From: Callorhinus ursinus
Taxonomy: Eukaryota > Chordata > Mammalia > Carnivora > Otariidae
Direction: 5' to 3'
Length of the DNA stretch: 64,000 nucleotides
Assembly: GCF_003265705.1 (NCBI RefSeq)
Contig: NW_020312867.1
Coordinates: 3,561,307 to 3,625,306 of the forward strand
The notes under the pieces: model-generated
Told to the model about the DNA's origin: nothing
What the model saw: only the letters and a program-made list of their open reading frames with translations
Databases searched by the model: none
Shown: positions 1-12,021 of the stretch, piece after piece
Position numbering within the stretch: position 1 is the stretch's first letter
Layout: every line of letters starts with the position of its first letter
Position numbers and translations under genes: made by a program

Positions 1-20
1 AAGGCCAAAATAACATTTTA

Positions 21-127
21 CTTATTTTTTTAACTTTAAGTAAACTACACTACATGTGGGGCTCAAACTCATAACCCTGTGATCCAGAGTCACATGCTCT
101 ACTGACTGAGCCAGTCAGGAACCCCAC
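21..127 (-). repeat. Older-type Can-SINE, reverse
   Basis: The head (reverse complement GGGGTTCCTGACTGGCTCAG) is at the right end and the T-rich tail copy at the left. A perfect 14-bp target duplication AAAATAACATTTTA lies at 7-20 and 128-141. Confidence 0.9.
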
Positions 128-141
128 AAAATAACATTTTA

Positions 142-1073
142 GAGTACTGTATAGCAGCTCCTTAGATGCCTGAGGGGCAAATGATCACAGAGAAAATATC
201 TTCAGGGCTAAATCTTTATAACTGTTTCAATTTTCTTTAAAGGAAAACCAGCAAAAGGCAAAAACATTCTTAAGGCTACCTTTAACGATATCATGAAACA
301 TAACCCTCTGAAATTGCTAAATATATGTATGTACAGAAGAATTTACTAAAATTTGTGATAAGTAGAGGCATTTGATCATAAGAAAAGACACAAGAGGTTC
401 CAGGATCACCAAATACGTCACATCAACAACTACTCAAAAAGTTAACAAGTAGTAACAATCAGAAGTTTTAAAACATCAATACCCAAATTTTGATCTTGCT
501 TTCCCAACTATTTCATTAAGGCATAAACATGAAAAAGACTAAAGGGGAAAAATGTATGAAAAGAGTAGGCCCAACATTTCTAGATGGCCCACATTTCCTG
601 TATCAAAACTCCTGTGTCATGCTCAAGCAAATACATGCATGGTGCCTGGAACAACAGGAAACAAAATTTTCAAACCAGGCATATCTAGCACAAGCAATTG
701 CCAAATTCATGCCAAACTATAGTTCTGAAACCACCAAGTCATGGTCGTGAGCTGAAGGACAAAGTTAGAAGAGGAGAAAGTACACTCTAGGTTTCCTCAA
801 GCATTATAACAGCTCTAAGAACAGGGCACAGGGATAGAGAAAAAAAGAATAAAATAGCCAGACAGTTTTGAGAAAAGATGAGGAAAAGAGATAACAGGAA
901 ATGGCAGAGAGACAAATATTAACAATTTCTGAAAACTTGTGTATGGCTTTCTAGTGAAATTGTGTCAGGTGAAGGAAATACTTTGCCATCATAAACAAAT
1001 GTAACATCTTTGAGAAACAGAACTACAATGTTAGCATTATTCATACCACAAAGCACAAAACCACATTTCTCAC
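142..1073. other. Intron sequence left of coding exon 4, nothing recognised
   Basis: A/T-rich, unique-looking sequence. A 73-codon frame at 529-750 (+) has no recognisable domain and is opposite to the gene; I do not call it. Confidence 0.6.
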
Positions 1074-1153
1074 CTGATCTTTGGAAAAAGCTTTGACATG
1101 AATATGTTTGACAGTCTGAACTACTCCATCATAAAATTTCACAGTGTAAGTAC
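1074..1153 (-). CDS. PHF20: PHF20 fourth coding exon: second half of Tudor domain 2 (codons 114-140)
   Basis: The acceptor TTCTTAAATTTTAG ends at 1154 and the donor GTGAGA starts at 1073. The split Gly114 codon is completed by GT, then 26 codons read TYTVKFYDGVVQTVKHIHVK then AFSKDQ. Phe120 and Asp122 lie in the strand expected to complete the methyl-lysine cage (family knowledge). The exon ends in phase 0. The next exon is not in the window. Confidence 0.95.
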
Positions 1154-2379
1154 CTAAAATTTAAGAAGATATCATGATTTAACTTACAGTTTCATGAAAG
1201 CAACAAAACTTTTCAAAGCATAAACACAAGGGAGTTCCAACCACAATAATAAATGTATGAGAATTAAAATATTAAGAAACACATGCAGTCTTATTTATGT
1301 TCAAGATAAGTAGTATGCATGCCTTCATTTGTTAGTCAAGATTACATAGTAAGTTTTCTCTTTATCTATACAGATCAAAATCCATCTGCTTTTTGATGGA
1401 AAAAAAGAATTGCATTGAATTTAGGCCAAGAACAAAGAGCAGTAAAACAATTAAGAATGTGAGGAAAATGCAGTTTTATTTATTGCTTGGTGAATTATTA
1501 ATTTTTATCAATCTTTATTTTCTGGGCTTAAGAGTAGTAATATCTTTTAAACTTTAAAAGAAACATGACTGCTTACTAAAGGTATCATGTTTTTAGAGGT
1601 CACATTCATCTCATAATCCACATGAATAACCTTCATGTTACAACATCTAAACAGACTTGGCCAAAACACTAAATGGTGCCTGCTACCTTACCAGTTTTAT
1701 TCCATTAGAAAAAGAAATCTAACAAAAATCACTCTGCTGTAAGACTGAAGCTGAAAATCCAAATAATCTTCTTCCCAAATAAGGCATCCAACTACAAAAG
1801 TTCTCATTAGTTGCACTCAAACCAATTTTTCAAACTTTTGCATCTTAGAACCCACCTCTCCCCCACCTCACCTTTGTTTTTCTTTTTTTTTTTTTCCTCT
1901 TTGGTGCCAGGGATTTGGAAAAAAAAAAAAAAATCACAGTTAATCTTGTCAAGATTACCAGTGAATTACTGGTAACCACATAATGGTTTACTACTGGTAA
2001 ACATGGTCAGTACGTTTTCAGGATCAATTTGCCACCAAACAGGGAAGGAAAAAAAAAAAATCCCTGGGAGTAAAAGAATGCAACAAGGATGCCAAAGACC
2101 TTCTGGCTAGTTACCGCCTTCTTTATACATTCTCTACCTTCCCCAAACCACCCCACCCCTCCCCTCCAGTCCTAAATAGGCCCCTGTCAATGGCCAGCCA
2201 CCTCTAATGAAAGCCTTACTCTGTAGTGTTAAAAGTCCAATGCAATCTTAGCCCAATTATTTTCCAAACTTTGTTTCTCATTACCAATACACAACTTAAA
2301 GTGATGAGCTAATTGCCACCCAATGAAACCGCCTTGTGACATTTCCACCTCCACATCTTTATAAAGTATTTTCCGGCCT
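1154..2379. other. Intron sequence right of coding exon 4, nothing recognised
   Basis: Holds short poly-T and poly-A tracts near 1880-1935 and 2048-2060 but no element I can name. Unusually free of SINEs for this window. Confidence 0.6.
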
Positions 2380-2645
2380 AGAATGTCCTACTCATTGACC
2401 CTTAAGCACTCAGCTCAAATGACCACAATAGTTCTGTAAAAGCTTCCTGACTTCCTGACTAGAAAGGTTTTTCCCTACTCTGAACTTCTCAAAGACTCAT
2501 TTTGGCACCTTGCCTGCAGGACCTCAAATTAGATCTACCTTCATAAAGAAGGCAGATACCAAATCAAAGGCAGGCTCCCCAAGGCCAGGGACCACATCTC
2601 ACACCAATTTCTCTCTCACACAGCATCTGGTTCACTGTAGACCCA
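2380..2645 (+). repeat. Probable L2 3'-end fragment
   Basis: Resembles the decayed L2 tail: AGCTCAAATG, TTCCTGACT, then GGGACCACATCTCACA and ending near CATCTGGTTCACTGTAGACC. Confidence 0.5.
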
Positions 2646-2647
2646 GG

Positions 2648-2825
2648 CTTCTCTAAGTACGGTGCCCAGACCAGCAGCATCAACAACTCCTGGTGACTTT
2701 TAGAAATATAAGTTACCAGCACCACTCCGCATATACTGAATCAAAACCTCAGAGTGCAACACAAAAATAACTGTGTGTTTTAACAAGTGTTTCAGGTGAT
2801 TCTGGTATATTGCCACAGACAATTA
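2648..2825 (+). repeat. hAT-Charlie-like non-autonomous DNA element (MER5-like)
   Basis: Reads CCAGACCAGCAGCATCAACA, then a stretch like GAATCAAAACCTCAG and TTTTAACAAGTGTTTCAGGT: the order typical of this widespread mammalian element. A second copy is at 12455-12825. The exact family name is from memory. Confidence 0.6.
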
Positions 2826-3845
2826 GTAATTCCTACCGAACTTTACTCCTGGTATTACAAAACAAAGTTGATTATCCGTCACAAGTATCACCAACACAGA
2901 ACAAAGTGTCTAGCAAACTAGATACAAGGATATATAGTTGTGTTTGGTTGGTTAAAACAAGCAATAAGATGTGAGGCTATGATAAGGGATTCTACATAAG
3001 GCAGCTCAGCAATGACTGATGAATTCTTACAACAAAGGCCTGGGATCCTGTCTTCCTGCCTCTATTTGGCAAGCAAAGAAGCAATGATAAGCAATGCTAT
3101 GGAACTCTAAACATACCCTTTACAAGCAACCATGACATGGTTCTGGCCAGCCTGCGGATGGGGGCATTAAGAACCCAACTCTCATTAAATCTTAAATATC
3201 AAGTGTGCCAACAAGACACCCAAGCCTATACCTCTTCAACTATCTTACCAAGAAAGAAAGTTAGCATCAACTACATCAAAATGAAAACTGTCCATTTTTA
3301 CAGACATTTCAAACATCCAGAAGGACATTTTCAGCTATCTGAGGTCAATTTTGAAGCTTACTCCTGATGGCAGGCTCAAAATGGAGGCCTTAAATGAAGG
3401 GGTATGCCCTGAGTTCCAAAAAGAGCTAAAACAGAGCTAAGCAGACCTGGGAGTAGAACCTAAGCCTCTCTGCTGACCTCTGACCAATTCTTCTTCCACC
3501 ACCCCAAACTGCCTATTCCTCAAGTCCCTCAGCCTAAAGTCCAAACCAGAGACCCAGAGCATCAATGGCCATTCTAAAATTACCCACACTATGGCCAAAG
3601 GTACCCAGGAATCACTGGCCTTAGACAGCAATATCCCAGCCCTGACTCTTTTTACTGCCAAAGAACTATAAAGGATCATCTTAAAACATTCTCCCTTGAT
3701 CATGTACACAGCCTAACTTGGGCTTCAATAAATCAGAAGGAAAAAAACAACATATCCCATGGACAATGGTGGCCTAGGCCCACTTCTGGAAAAAGGCCCC
3801 AAATCTACTTTAATGGTTCCTGTACAACTAAAAGAATGTCTTCCC
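2826..3845. other. Intron sequence, no feature recognised
   Basis: Frames at 3137-3367 (+) and 3437-3709 (-) show no domain and no coding-like pattern. Nothing else is supported. Confidence 0.5.
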
Positions 3846-4030
3846 GGGGCGCCTGGGTGGTTCAACGGGTTAAGCATCTGCCTGAGGCTCACTCAGGTCA
3901 TGATCCTGTTAGGCTTCTCCTTCTCCCCCTTCCCCAGCTCAGGGGTGGGTGTGGGTGGGTGGGTGGGTGTGGGTGTGGGTGTGTGTGTGTTAAAAAAATA
4001 AAATCTTTTTTAAAAAAATAAATAAAAATA
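3846..4030 (+). repeat. Can-SINE with a G-rich minisatellite in place of its CT tract
   Basis: Head GGGGCGCCTGGGTGGTTCAA, then a short CT stretch that changes into GGGTGT repeats before the A-rich tail. The target duplication is short and imperfect (AATGT). Confidence 0.85.
3942..3990 (+). repeat. GGGTGT/GGGT minisatellite, G-quadruplex-capable
   Basis: At least eight GGG runs separated by 1-3 bases, ending in a (GT)n run. G-rich on the plus strand, which is the template strand of PHF20. Confidence 0.85.
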
Positions 4031-4511
4031 AATGTGTTCTCATGGAATCCTCCTGTGGGTGGCTGACAATAGAGCTTTCCCATGGCCACAGAAAACATCT
4101 AACAAATAACATATAAATGACAGAAAAATAAGTGCATCCTTAACACAAAGGCCCCCTGCCTCAGGCTCCCTTAAGAAGCCCCTGTCCTTACACATGCCAG
4201 GTGAAACAAAGCTTCCTGGTCTTGCCCCTCTGGGGGTTAAGAACTCAGCGTATCAGACAACCTTATAGCAGTAGTAGGTGCAGAAGGGATGTAAGAAAAA
4301 AAAACAGAGATGCATAGAAAGCTGATCTTCTGTAGGACCAAGGAAATAGGGAAGCACAGGTGACTCTGGATAGATATCTGTTGTTCTTGAAATCTACCAT
4401 AACTGTGACTCAAGGGCCCTTTCTCTATCCCACTCATCTCCAAGAGTCAAAGAATTCCAGAATGCCATGAATAGGAGACTCAAAGTTTTCAAACATGGAT
4501 TCTCAATGTCT

Positions 4512-4708
4512 TTTTTTTTTTTTAAAGATTTTATTTACTTATTTGAGAGAGAGAATGGTAGAGAGAGAGCATGAGAGGGAAGAGGGTCAGAGGGAGAAGC
4601 AGACTCCCTGCTGAGTAGGGAGCCAGATGCGGGACTCGATCCCGGGACTCCAGGATCATGACCTGAGCCGAAGGCAGTAGCTTAACCAAATGAGCCACCC
4701 AGGCGCCC
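4512..4708 (-). repeat. Can-SINE, full length, reverse
   Basis: Starts with poly-T plus AAAGATTTTATTTA and ends CACCCAGGCGCCC. Perfect 16-bp target duplication TGGATTCTCAATGTCT at 4496-4511 and 4709-4724, suggesting a fairly recent insertion. Confidence 0.95.
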
Positions 4709-5129
4709 TGGATTCTCAATGTCTTGAGGTTCCTGTACATGTGCCTCAGGGGTTGAGCAGAGGGATATGCACATGTCTGCAGTATACCTTCCCCTCCCCC
4801 ATCTTTTCTTCTTAGCAATTTTACTAATGGGCTTAGGTTCTGTAGCCAACAACTTCTTAAAAATGCTTATCTATTCTAATTCTTTCTTCGAGTTCTAACT
4901 GCTCAAATGAGTCCCAAGAACAGGTAGTGAACTGCCAGTAATCACAGAGCAGGGACTGGGACCAGATCCTGACCCCTACTCGGGGCTCTCAAGACACCAC
5001 CCAAGACACCACCAGGCTCCAAAAAAGTACTGACCATCTACACCCACCATCACATCAGGCATGTATGCACACACACCCAATGAACACCTACTGCTGACAA
5101 CTCCTGCCATTTCAGGAAAACTCTGCCCT

Positions 5130-5370
5130 AGAGAGGCAGCCTGGTACTGCAGAAACTACAGGTCAGGATCTTTGAAGCCCCACAGACCCATATTCAGTTC
5201 ACAGCTCTACCATTCATGTACGGGCTCTGTAACCTCAAGCAACTTCTCCTGTGAGCTTAGTTCCTCATCTGTAAAATGATGGGGGGGTTGATGGCAACAA
5301 CCTTTCCATGTTTGTGTGAATACTAAATGAGATCAGATATGGAAACTGCTTAGCAAAGGAACTTGTTACA
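5130..5370 (+). repeat. MIR
   Basis: Contains the MIR signature: CAGCTCTACCATTCA, CTCAAGCAACTTCTCC, GTTCCTCATCTGTAAAATG and AATACTAAATGAGATC. Confidence 0.8.
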
Positions 5371-8300
5371 GAGCAAGGGATCAATAAGTGGTTCCAATTA
5401 TTACCATCCACCAATCACTTTAAAAGGGAAGCACCAACCCCTTCCCCACAAAGAGGTAAGAGTCAGGCTAGCCCCTGTGTGTTTGGGCCTAAATCCTCCT
5501 TTTATCTCTGTGCAAAGCTGTTCACAGTCCCAATATCCCCACATTTCAAATGCAGGATCACTTACAGCATGAAGAAGACAAAAAATAGTAACTGCTTCAA
5601 CAAGAGACTCTAGAAATAAGACCATTTCCATAAAATCTCCTGTTACAAATGCACACTTCAGGCATTGGACCAAAGACTGAACTGAGAGAACAAGGGACAC
5701 GTGACCTAAGAATATGAATAATTTTAAGGAAGAGGGACCTGATTCGCCTGTTCAAGCAAGTTAAGGAACCACCGATCAACAGGAAGGAACAATTCTTCAT
5801 TTTGTTGAAAATGCAAACCTACTTTCAGTTTCCCCCAGCACATGCCTTGCAGAGCAGCAGGGTTCAGGACTGGGGACACAAAGCCCTGACACACAAGTGG
5901 CTCTGCCATCCCCAGTGTAACAAAGGGGAGCTGAGCAGCCCCAACAAAGAGCTGAGGTCACCTCACCAGAGATGGCTTCCGAACAAAGATTCCCTGGAAA
6001 CAGAATCCCATCCTTTACTCCAACACAGATGGGGGGGGCTAACAAGGCTAACCACGCGTGGCTGCCTTCACATGAAATGATGCTTAATTGCCACTGCCAA
6101 AGAGTTATTCCAGGTGAAAAGAGCTAAATAACACTGCCCTCCCCAGTTTCCAAGTGCTTAATTACAGCCTTAAGAAACTCTAAAGTTGCCACTTAGTTGT
6201 GTTTCAATCATGCCAGACTCCCAATGCCAGCAGCCTCAATGCTCAGCCTCAGGAAAACCACCAAGGAGGTTAAGAGTGGCAAGAAAATGAGGCCACGCCT
6301 TCCAAAGATTAAACTATAGGGTGTTACTTCTCTATATGCCCAGCTACTCCTAGCAGCACCAACAAGACAGTATGACTTTTACGGGAAATAAAGGGGGCAC
6401 CTTGCCAGCAGAGCTTCTCCTCACAGTGCCATTAGGCTGCGGTGGTCCCTGCTGCAGATGAAATTGAGGCAGAGCAGAAAATACGAAGGAAAGAGTGAAA
6501 AAAAGAGCCCAGCACTGTCTCTCCCCATCCTGCAATTACTAGAATCATACTGAACTAGAAACTGTCCACCAGCTCCCATGGATAACATCTAACCTAAAGG
6601 CAGCACCTAAGAGTCATTATCTCGTCTCAAAATCAGGCACAGATCTGAGCTCTCACAAAGGCTAGCTTTCCTTCATATTCCTTCAGTGTGGCAATAATAC
6701 CAACCAGCCAATTCCACTAACGTTCAGGATTTCCCCTCCCCCATGCCCTTCCTCTCCTTTCCCTTCCAATTAGTCTCAAGACCAGTAGGGACTTCAGACC
6801 CAAGAACTCTGCGGAAAACTGGTTCTGGCAGAAATCTCCACTCATATTCAATGTCCTTCAATAAACTAAAATTCGCTGGACAGACTTCAGAGCTTACAGA
6901 ACCAATATTATTAGAATGACAAATGACCATTTTAGGGACAATCACTATCTGAAGACTCTTCCCATAATTTTAGCTCATGGAGAAAATAAACTAAAAATAT
7001 TTTTTAAAACAACTTCCAAAGCTCTGGTTGCCCCAGTTTAAAAGACATTTAAAAATCTTAACTTTGGCCAATAATTTGGGCAAAGACTTTCAGTCCTTAA
7101 ATGATTATTTCAAAAAATTCCAGACCCATCGACATATAAAAAAAAAAAGTTAACTGCAGACAGGGATCCCTCACTCCTCCCCTTATGATTTATCTGCACC
7201 ATTCTGTTCCTGTACTGCCTCCTCCAGGTGGCTACATAGCAACACCTACTTCACACTGCTTTGAACTAGTTTTTGTTTGTTTGTTTCCCTTTAAATCCAA
7301 GATGCCCAGCTCTGGGCTCTGCAGATATTAGATGCAAACAGTAGGTTCCTAAGCCTCTACTGCCTCCACCAGGACACCACCCTACCCCTCTGCAAGACTG
7401 CTCCCAGAGTTCCCCAAACCCTTCTTACACAATCTGCCTTTTCTCCTTTGCCACTTCCTCACCCAACTCCCTGGGCCTCCTTTCTATCTTCCATATAACT
7501 CTGGGACATCACTGAATCCAAAGAGAAATGTCGCTTCCTTTCTACAACCTCCTTTACAGAATTACCATGTTACTACTCACAACTTTTATCTAAGGGCCAG
7601 TCATTTCCCCAAGGAAATATCCACCTACAGTGGATATTATTCAGGAAGAAAATATGATTGATCAGCATAAATCAACCTAACGGACTTGCAGGAACACATC
7701 TATGCACATTTAGAACACCTATATCTCATATCATATGATTTAAATCCAGTAAGAGCAGAAAACATTGTTAATCTTGAAAATAAGACTCTAAAAAAGTAAA
7801 CCATGTCATTTACTAAAAGGCAATTTAATAACATGTAAGCTTTCCTTTAAAATACATTTTTAGGCTAAAGTGATACATATGAAAAGTACTAACAGGGGAT
7901 TTTATTTGGAACACAAGATTATAAAAGAAATTTAGGGAAACAAGGACCATCCAAAAAGACTTAATCAACCATGAGCTGGAGTATCACTAACTGCTTAGAT
8001 ATTTTAAAACTACAACCTTGCTTTGGAAGCCTGAGGCAAGAGAATTGCGCTTGCGCTTTCAGGATAACCTACATCTTAGGAGAGTTAACCCACACTGGCC
8101 TAACAGCTAGAAGGGTGGAGGTGGGGTGAATGTAGCAAAAGACAAACAGAAAGTTCTGCCATATACAAATGTATGTTCATTTTTGACCATTTCAACCCAT
8201 TCTCAGACAAAGCTTGGTCAGCCCCAGGTCCAGCATTTAACAGAGTGCTGAATGAATACTTGAATAACTTCACTGAATGAAAAGTCAATGTGGCCTCAGA

Positions 8301-8660
8301 GTCACCACTAACACTGGTACTAAAAGGCCTGACTGGCCTAAAGATTCACTGAAGAGATCATGGACATACCACAAACATCCTGAAATAAAATACCCCCCCC
8401 CCAAAAAAGGTTATCACTCGGACCCAGAGTCTATTCTCTGAGTGTCAGGATGCTGACCATGCATATTATCTTCTTAACCCTCCTTCTGCCTTTGTACTAG
8501 CAAAATGAGCCTCATTGGGTCATGTTGCCAGTCTTGAGTCCTCACAGGTTCTAAACTCTGGCAAAGGCATCCCAATTCAGTGCTCTAAATCCCAGGGCCC
8601 CAATTTCAACTAGAAGCTTTGATATTACAGACCGCCCTCAATCATGTTGTATCAACAAAG
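5371..8660. other. SINE-poor intron stretch; ancient L2-like scraps only
   Basis: About 3.3 kb without a Can-SINE. Sequence near 7180-7620 resembles decayed L2 (CTCCCTGGGCCTCC, pyrimidine-rich). Overlapping short frames on both strands at 5360-6080 do not support a gene. Confidence 0.45.
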
Positions 8661-8661
8661 C

Positions 8662-8743
8662 TTTTTTTTAAGTAGGCTCCACACCCGATGTGACCCCAAG
8701 ATCATAGTCACATGCTCTACTGACTGAGCCAGCCAGGCACCCT
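8662..8743 (-). repeat. Older-type Can-SINE, reverse, short
   Basis: T-rich start, AAGTAGGCTCCACACC, ends GAGCCAGCCAGGCACCCT. Short target duplication ACAAAGC. Confidence 0.85.
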
Positions 8744-9133
8744 CACAAAGCATATTTTTAAGAAATGTTTATTAATGTCCACTTCATTTCTAGGCTATTC
8801 ACAAATAATTAAAAGGAATATTAAGGCTTATTTCATCAATTATATTAGGAACTCCTGGACAAAAACCTGCACACTTACCAGCAGAGTGACAGATGAACCA
8901 TAACTATTTTATGGAAAACTAGTACTAAAATTTAGAAGGCAAAGAATCAAATTCCTTTTTAACCCAGCTTTGACTCTATTTATAATTTCTTCCTAATTCC
9001 TGACATAGTGATTAACTTGAAAAGAGAGGATTCCTAGGCAATAAATACATACTGAAAATACACTATCAGACTCTAATATTACAAACTCCCCCCTAATTCA
9101 TGAATAAAAACAATTACAACTAAAATGCCTTAC

Positions 9134-9218
9134 CATCCTTGTTAACAGCAGTGACTTTGGCTGGGTAAAAACGACAATCAGACCAGCAAGCAAGGACCTG
9201 CTCGTTTATTTGAAATTC
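9134..9218 (-). CDS. PHF20: PHF20 third coding exon: first half of Tudor domain 2 (codons 86-113 plus one base)
   Basis: The exon is too short for ORF scans and was found by reading the minus strand between an acceptor (TGCTTTTTAG, ending at 9219) and a good donor (GTAAGG, from 9133). It reads EFQINEQVLACWSDCRFYPA then KVTAVNKD plus G. Counting from the start codon, Trp97 and Tyr103 fall here; both are known for the methyl-lysine aromatic cage of PHF20 Tudor 2 and are intact. Phase 0 in, phase 1 out. Confidence 0.95.
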
Positions 9219-9717
9219 CTAAAAAGCATTAAAACAAAACAAAACAACACAAAAAGACTGTTACCAATCCAGTTTCATAGTACGTGTACAGTACCAGATT
9301 TTGTGAGAAAAGCTGACTGACAAGAGTGGGAAGGGGTGATGGCTACTGGGATGGAGGAAGATGTTTCTGCTGTTCAACACTGGGTGTCAAACCAAAAGGG
9401 CAGGACACAAGATTCTTCCTATCCTAGGAGGTCCGGGCAGGCATAGCAAAGTACTGATTAAAATCCTTACCCTGTCCCTGAGCCTAGGACCACTGGGAAC
9501 ACACCCAGTATACAAACTGGAAGGAGGGAACCTACCGCAGCTCGAGGGAATCAGCATTCATGCCACCTAATACCACCCACATTTTTAAAGGGTCTTTTGC
9601 CAAAGGAAGCACCCATTCACTTTTAATATTTCATACTGTTTTCCCAGCACACAGTTTGCATTGATACAGTTTGTAGAATAAATACTGAGCAATCAAATTG
9701 GACAAGAGTAAACAATT

Positions 9718-9916
9718 CTTTTTTCTTTTTTTAAGATTTTTACTTATTTATTTGACAGAGAAAGCACACAAGCAGAAGGAGAGGCAGAGGGAGGAGAGGA
9801 AGAAGCAGTTTCCCCGCTGAGCAGGGAGACCGACATGGGACTTGATCCCAGGACCCTGGGATCACGACCTGAGCTCAAGGCAGACGCTTAACCGACTGAG
9901 CCACCCAGGCAACCCA
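9718..9916 (-). repeat. Can-SINE, full length, reverse
   Basis: Target duplication AGTAAACAA at about 9708-9716 and 9919-9927. It lies in the intron downstream of coding exon 2, in sense with the transcript. Confidence 0.9.
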
Positions 9917-10176
9917 ACAGTAAACAATGGGGGTGGGGGAGGAAGGACACACACAGACAGCAAGAGTTCAAGTTTCCTGGCCAGGGTTAAAATGAAAAAC
10001 AGAATCCGGGGGTGAGTCAGATCCAAAGGCAACAGGATTTCTACAGATTTCTCAATGCCTGTTTAAAAAACTCAAAACTAATACTTCATATTTCATTCTG
10101 AAATCAGTAAAAGCTCCAGGCATAGCGATGAAATTTAGAAAAAGGAATATAGTCCAATTCCAAGACATTCAAGAGC

Positions 10177-10281
10177 TTTTTTTTTTAAAGTAGGCCCCAC
10201 CCACACCCAATGTGGAGCTTGAACGCATAACCCCACGATCAAGAGTCACACGCTTTACCAACTAAGCCCGCCAGGTATCCC
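10177..10281 (-). repeat. Older-type Can-SINE, reverse
   Basis: Poly-T, AAAGTAGGCCCCACCC, ends AAGCCCGCCAGGTATCCC. Target duplication TCAAGAG on both sides. Confidence 0.85.
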
Positions 10282-10297
10282 TCAAGAGTTTATAAAA

Positions 10298-10507
10298 GGG
10301 GGTGCCTGGGTGGCTCAGTCAGTTAAGTGTCTGCCTTCGACTACAGTCATGATCTCAGGGTCCTGGGATCCAGCCGCACATCAGGCTCCCTACTCAGCAG
10401 GGAGTCTGCTTCTTGTTCTCCCTCTTCCCCCCCACCCCGCCCCCTAGCTCCTGCGCATGCTCTCGAGCTCTCAAATAATAAATGAAACCTTAAAAAAAAA
10501 AGAAAAA
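10298..10507 (+). repeat. Can-SINE, full length
   Basis: Head GGGGTGCCTGGGTGGCTCAG; A-tail ends before a target duplication TTTATAAAAG. With the reverse copy just to its left it forms an inverted pair. Confidence 0.9.
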
Positions 10508-10879
10508 CCTTTATAAAAGACCTTGATATGAGGCTCCACGTGGAATGATTGCTTAATAAATGGTCAGACAACAAATAAGTTTAATAAATGATCTGAAGGG
10601 ATACAGTAGTATAAAAGAAAGAGACAAGGTCCCCATTCATCCTCAATGCTTTTCAACCAAGTTAGTTTATGAGCTGTCATGTCAATCATATCATATAGAC
10701 AGATGACAACTGAGATTCTTCAAGAGACCCAGGCACCATGGAGATCTCAGGGTTGCAACTATAGGCTATTTAAATAAGGACTGGTTCCCCAGCTGCTACT
10801 GACTTTCACACTGAATATCAAAGGCTGGAACATAAAGTAGCCAACGGCTGACCCAGCTCATTATAGACTTGATACTCAC

Positions 10880-11051
10880 AGAAGATCCTTCATCTTCATG
10901 TAAGCCCTCTTTCCTCAGCTGTATTTTCTCTAAAGGGCGTAAATAAGGACTGTCCCAGCAGAACCACTCATCATAACGATGGTTCCAACGCTTGAAATGG
11001 ATGAGTACTTTTCCTTCTTCGTAGTCAATGTCTTCTATGTGAGCTGGATAC
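10880..11051 (-). CDS. PHF20: PHF20 second coding exon: core of Tudor domain 1 (codons 28-85)
   Basis: The acceptor TTTTTTTTCCGACTCAG ends at 11052. The first G completes Trp28, then 57 codons read YPAHIEDIDYEEGKVLIHFK, continue through RWNHRYDEWFCWDSPYLRPL and end ...HEDEGSS at 10880 before a strong donor, GTGAGT. This is the beta-barrel core of the first Tudor domain, with the RYDEW motif shared by PHF20 and PHF20L1. The open frame continues past both splice sites, so a plain ORF scan shows a longer 111-codon product with non-exonic ends. The neighbouring introns carry SINEs in opposite orientations on the two sides of this exon. Confidence 0.96.
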
Positions 11052-11204
11052 CTGAGTCGGAAAAAAAAGTTAAATGCCTTTAACACCCACCCAAAATATC
11101 CAAAACAGTACCCTTCCAAACCTCTTCCCAAAGGACTAGCTTACCAAAGTACTAAATAAAGCCTACCATTTAGAGACTGTAATTGTGTCAAATCACAAAT
11201 TATG

Positions 11205-11310
11205 GAGGCTAACAGACCTGGGGTTCAAATCCCAACCTGGGCATTCTTTAGTTCATGAATTATTAAATTGACTTTTCAGAGCCTGAGTTCTGTCACGTAG
11301 AGTAGAGGAA
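11205..11310 (+). repeat. Possible MIR fragment
   Basis: AGACCTGGGGTTCAAATCCC matches the MIR tRNA-related core; the remainder is decayed. Confidence 0.5.
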
Positions 11311-11439
11311 GGATACCCAGCATACTGGGTTACAATGCAAGTTAAACAAGATGACATACACACAAGACCAGAGCACAAAGGAGTCAGGAAGCAAACATTT
11401 AACAACTAGATTATATTTTACATAAGCCAATAAATTAGA

Positions 11440-11634
11440 GTGACCATGCAACCCAGACTGTATTAGATAGCCTGAATTTAAGAATTGTATAATACATATA
11501 GAATACCATGCAGCTGTTTAAAAAAAAAAAAGGTCTGTCATGATATGGAAAACTCTCTCAAGATGAACTATTAAAATGAAAACAGCAAGGTACAGAACAC
11601 TGTGTATGGTAAGCTATTGTTTATTTTTTTAAAA
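11440..11634 (+). repeat. Old L1 3'-end remnant, left part
   Basis: CATATAGAATACCATGCAGC, TCATGATATGGAAAACTCTC and AAAACAGCAAGGTACAG resemble the untranslated tail of old mammalian L1s. It seems to resume after the SINE cluster at 12240-12300. Confidence 0.55.
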
Positions 11635-11645
11635 GATGAAAAAGT

Positions 11646-11812
11646 AGGGGTGCCTCGGTGGCTCAATTAAGCACCTGACTTCGGCTCAGGTCATGATCTC
11701 AGGGTCCGCATTGGGCTCCCCGCTTGGTGAGGAGTCGGCTCTCCCTCTCCCTCTGCTCCCCCCACTCTTGCTCTGTCTCTCTCTCTCAAATAAATAAAAT
11801 CTTAAAAAAAAG
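11646..11812 (+). repeat. Can-SINE, first of a three-copy chain
   Basis: The left flank carries GATGAAAAAGTA (11635-11646), which reappears after the third copy at 12228-12239. Confidence 0.9.
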
Positions 11813-11815
11813 AAT

Positions 11816-12011
11816 GGGGTGCCTGGGTGGCTCAGTCAGTTAAGCATCCGGCTTTGGCTCAAGTCATGATCCCAGGATCCTGGGATCGAGCCCCGCATCG
11901 GGCTCCCTGCTCCATGGGAAGCCTGCTTCTCCCTCTCCCACTCCCCCTGCTTGTGTTTCTGCTCCCACTATCTCTATCTCTCTGTCAAATAAATAAAATA
12001 TATTTTTTTAA
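11816..12011 (+). repeat. Can-SINE, second of a three-copy chain
   Basis: Head GGGGTGCCTGGGTGGCTCAG; the tail TATTTTTTTAAATATGAAAAA runs into the shared target motif. Confidence 0.9.
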
Positions 12012-12021
12012 ATATGAAAAA

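Noticed and set aside
5363..6080. Cluster of seven overlapping short frames
   Set aside because: All short, on both strands, with no recognisable domain or splice structure.
10796..11131. 111-codon minus frame taken as one protein
   Set aside because: Only 10880-11051 is exon; the ends run through a canonical acceptor and donor into intron.
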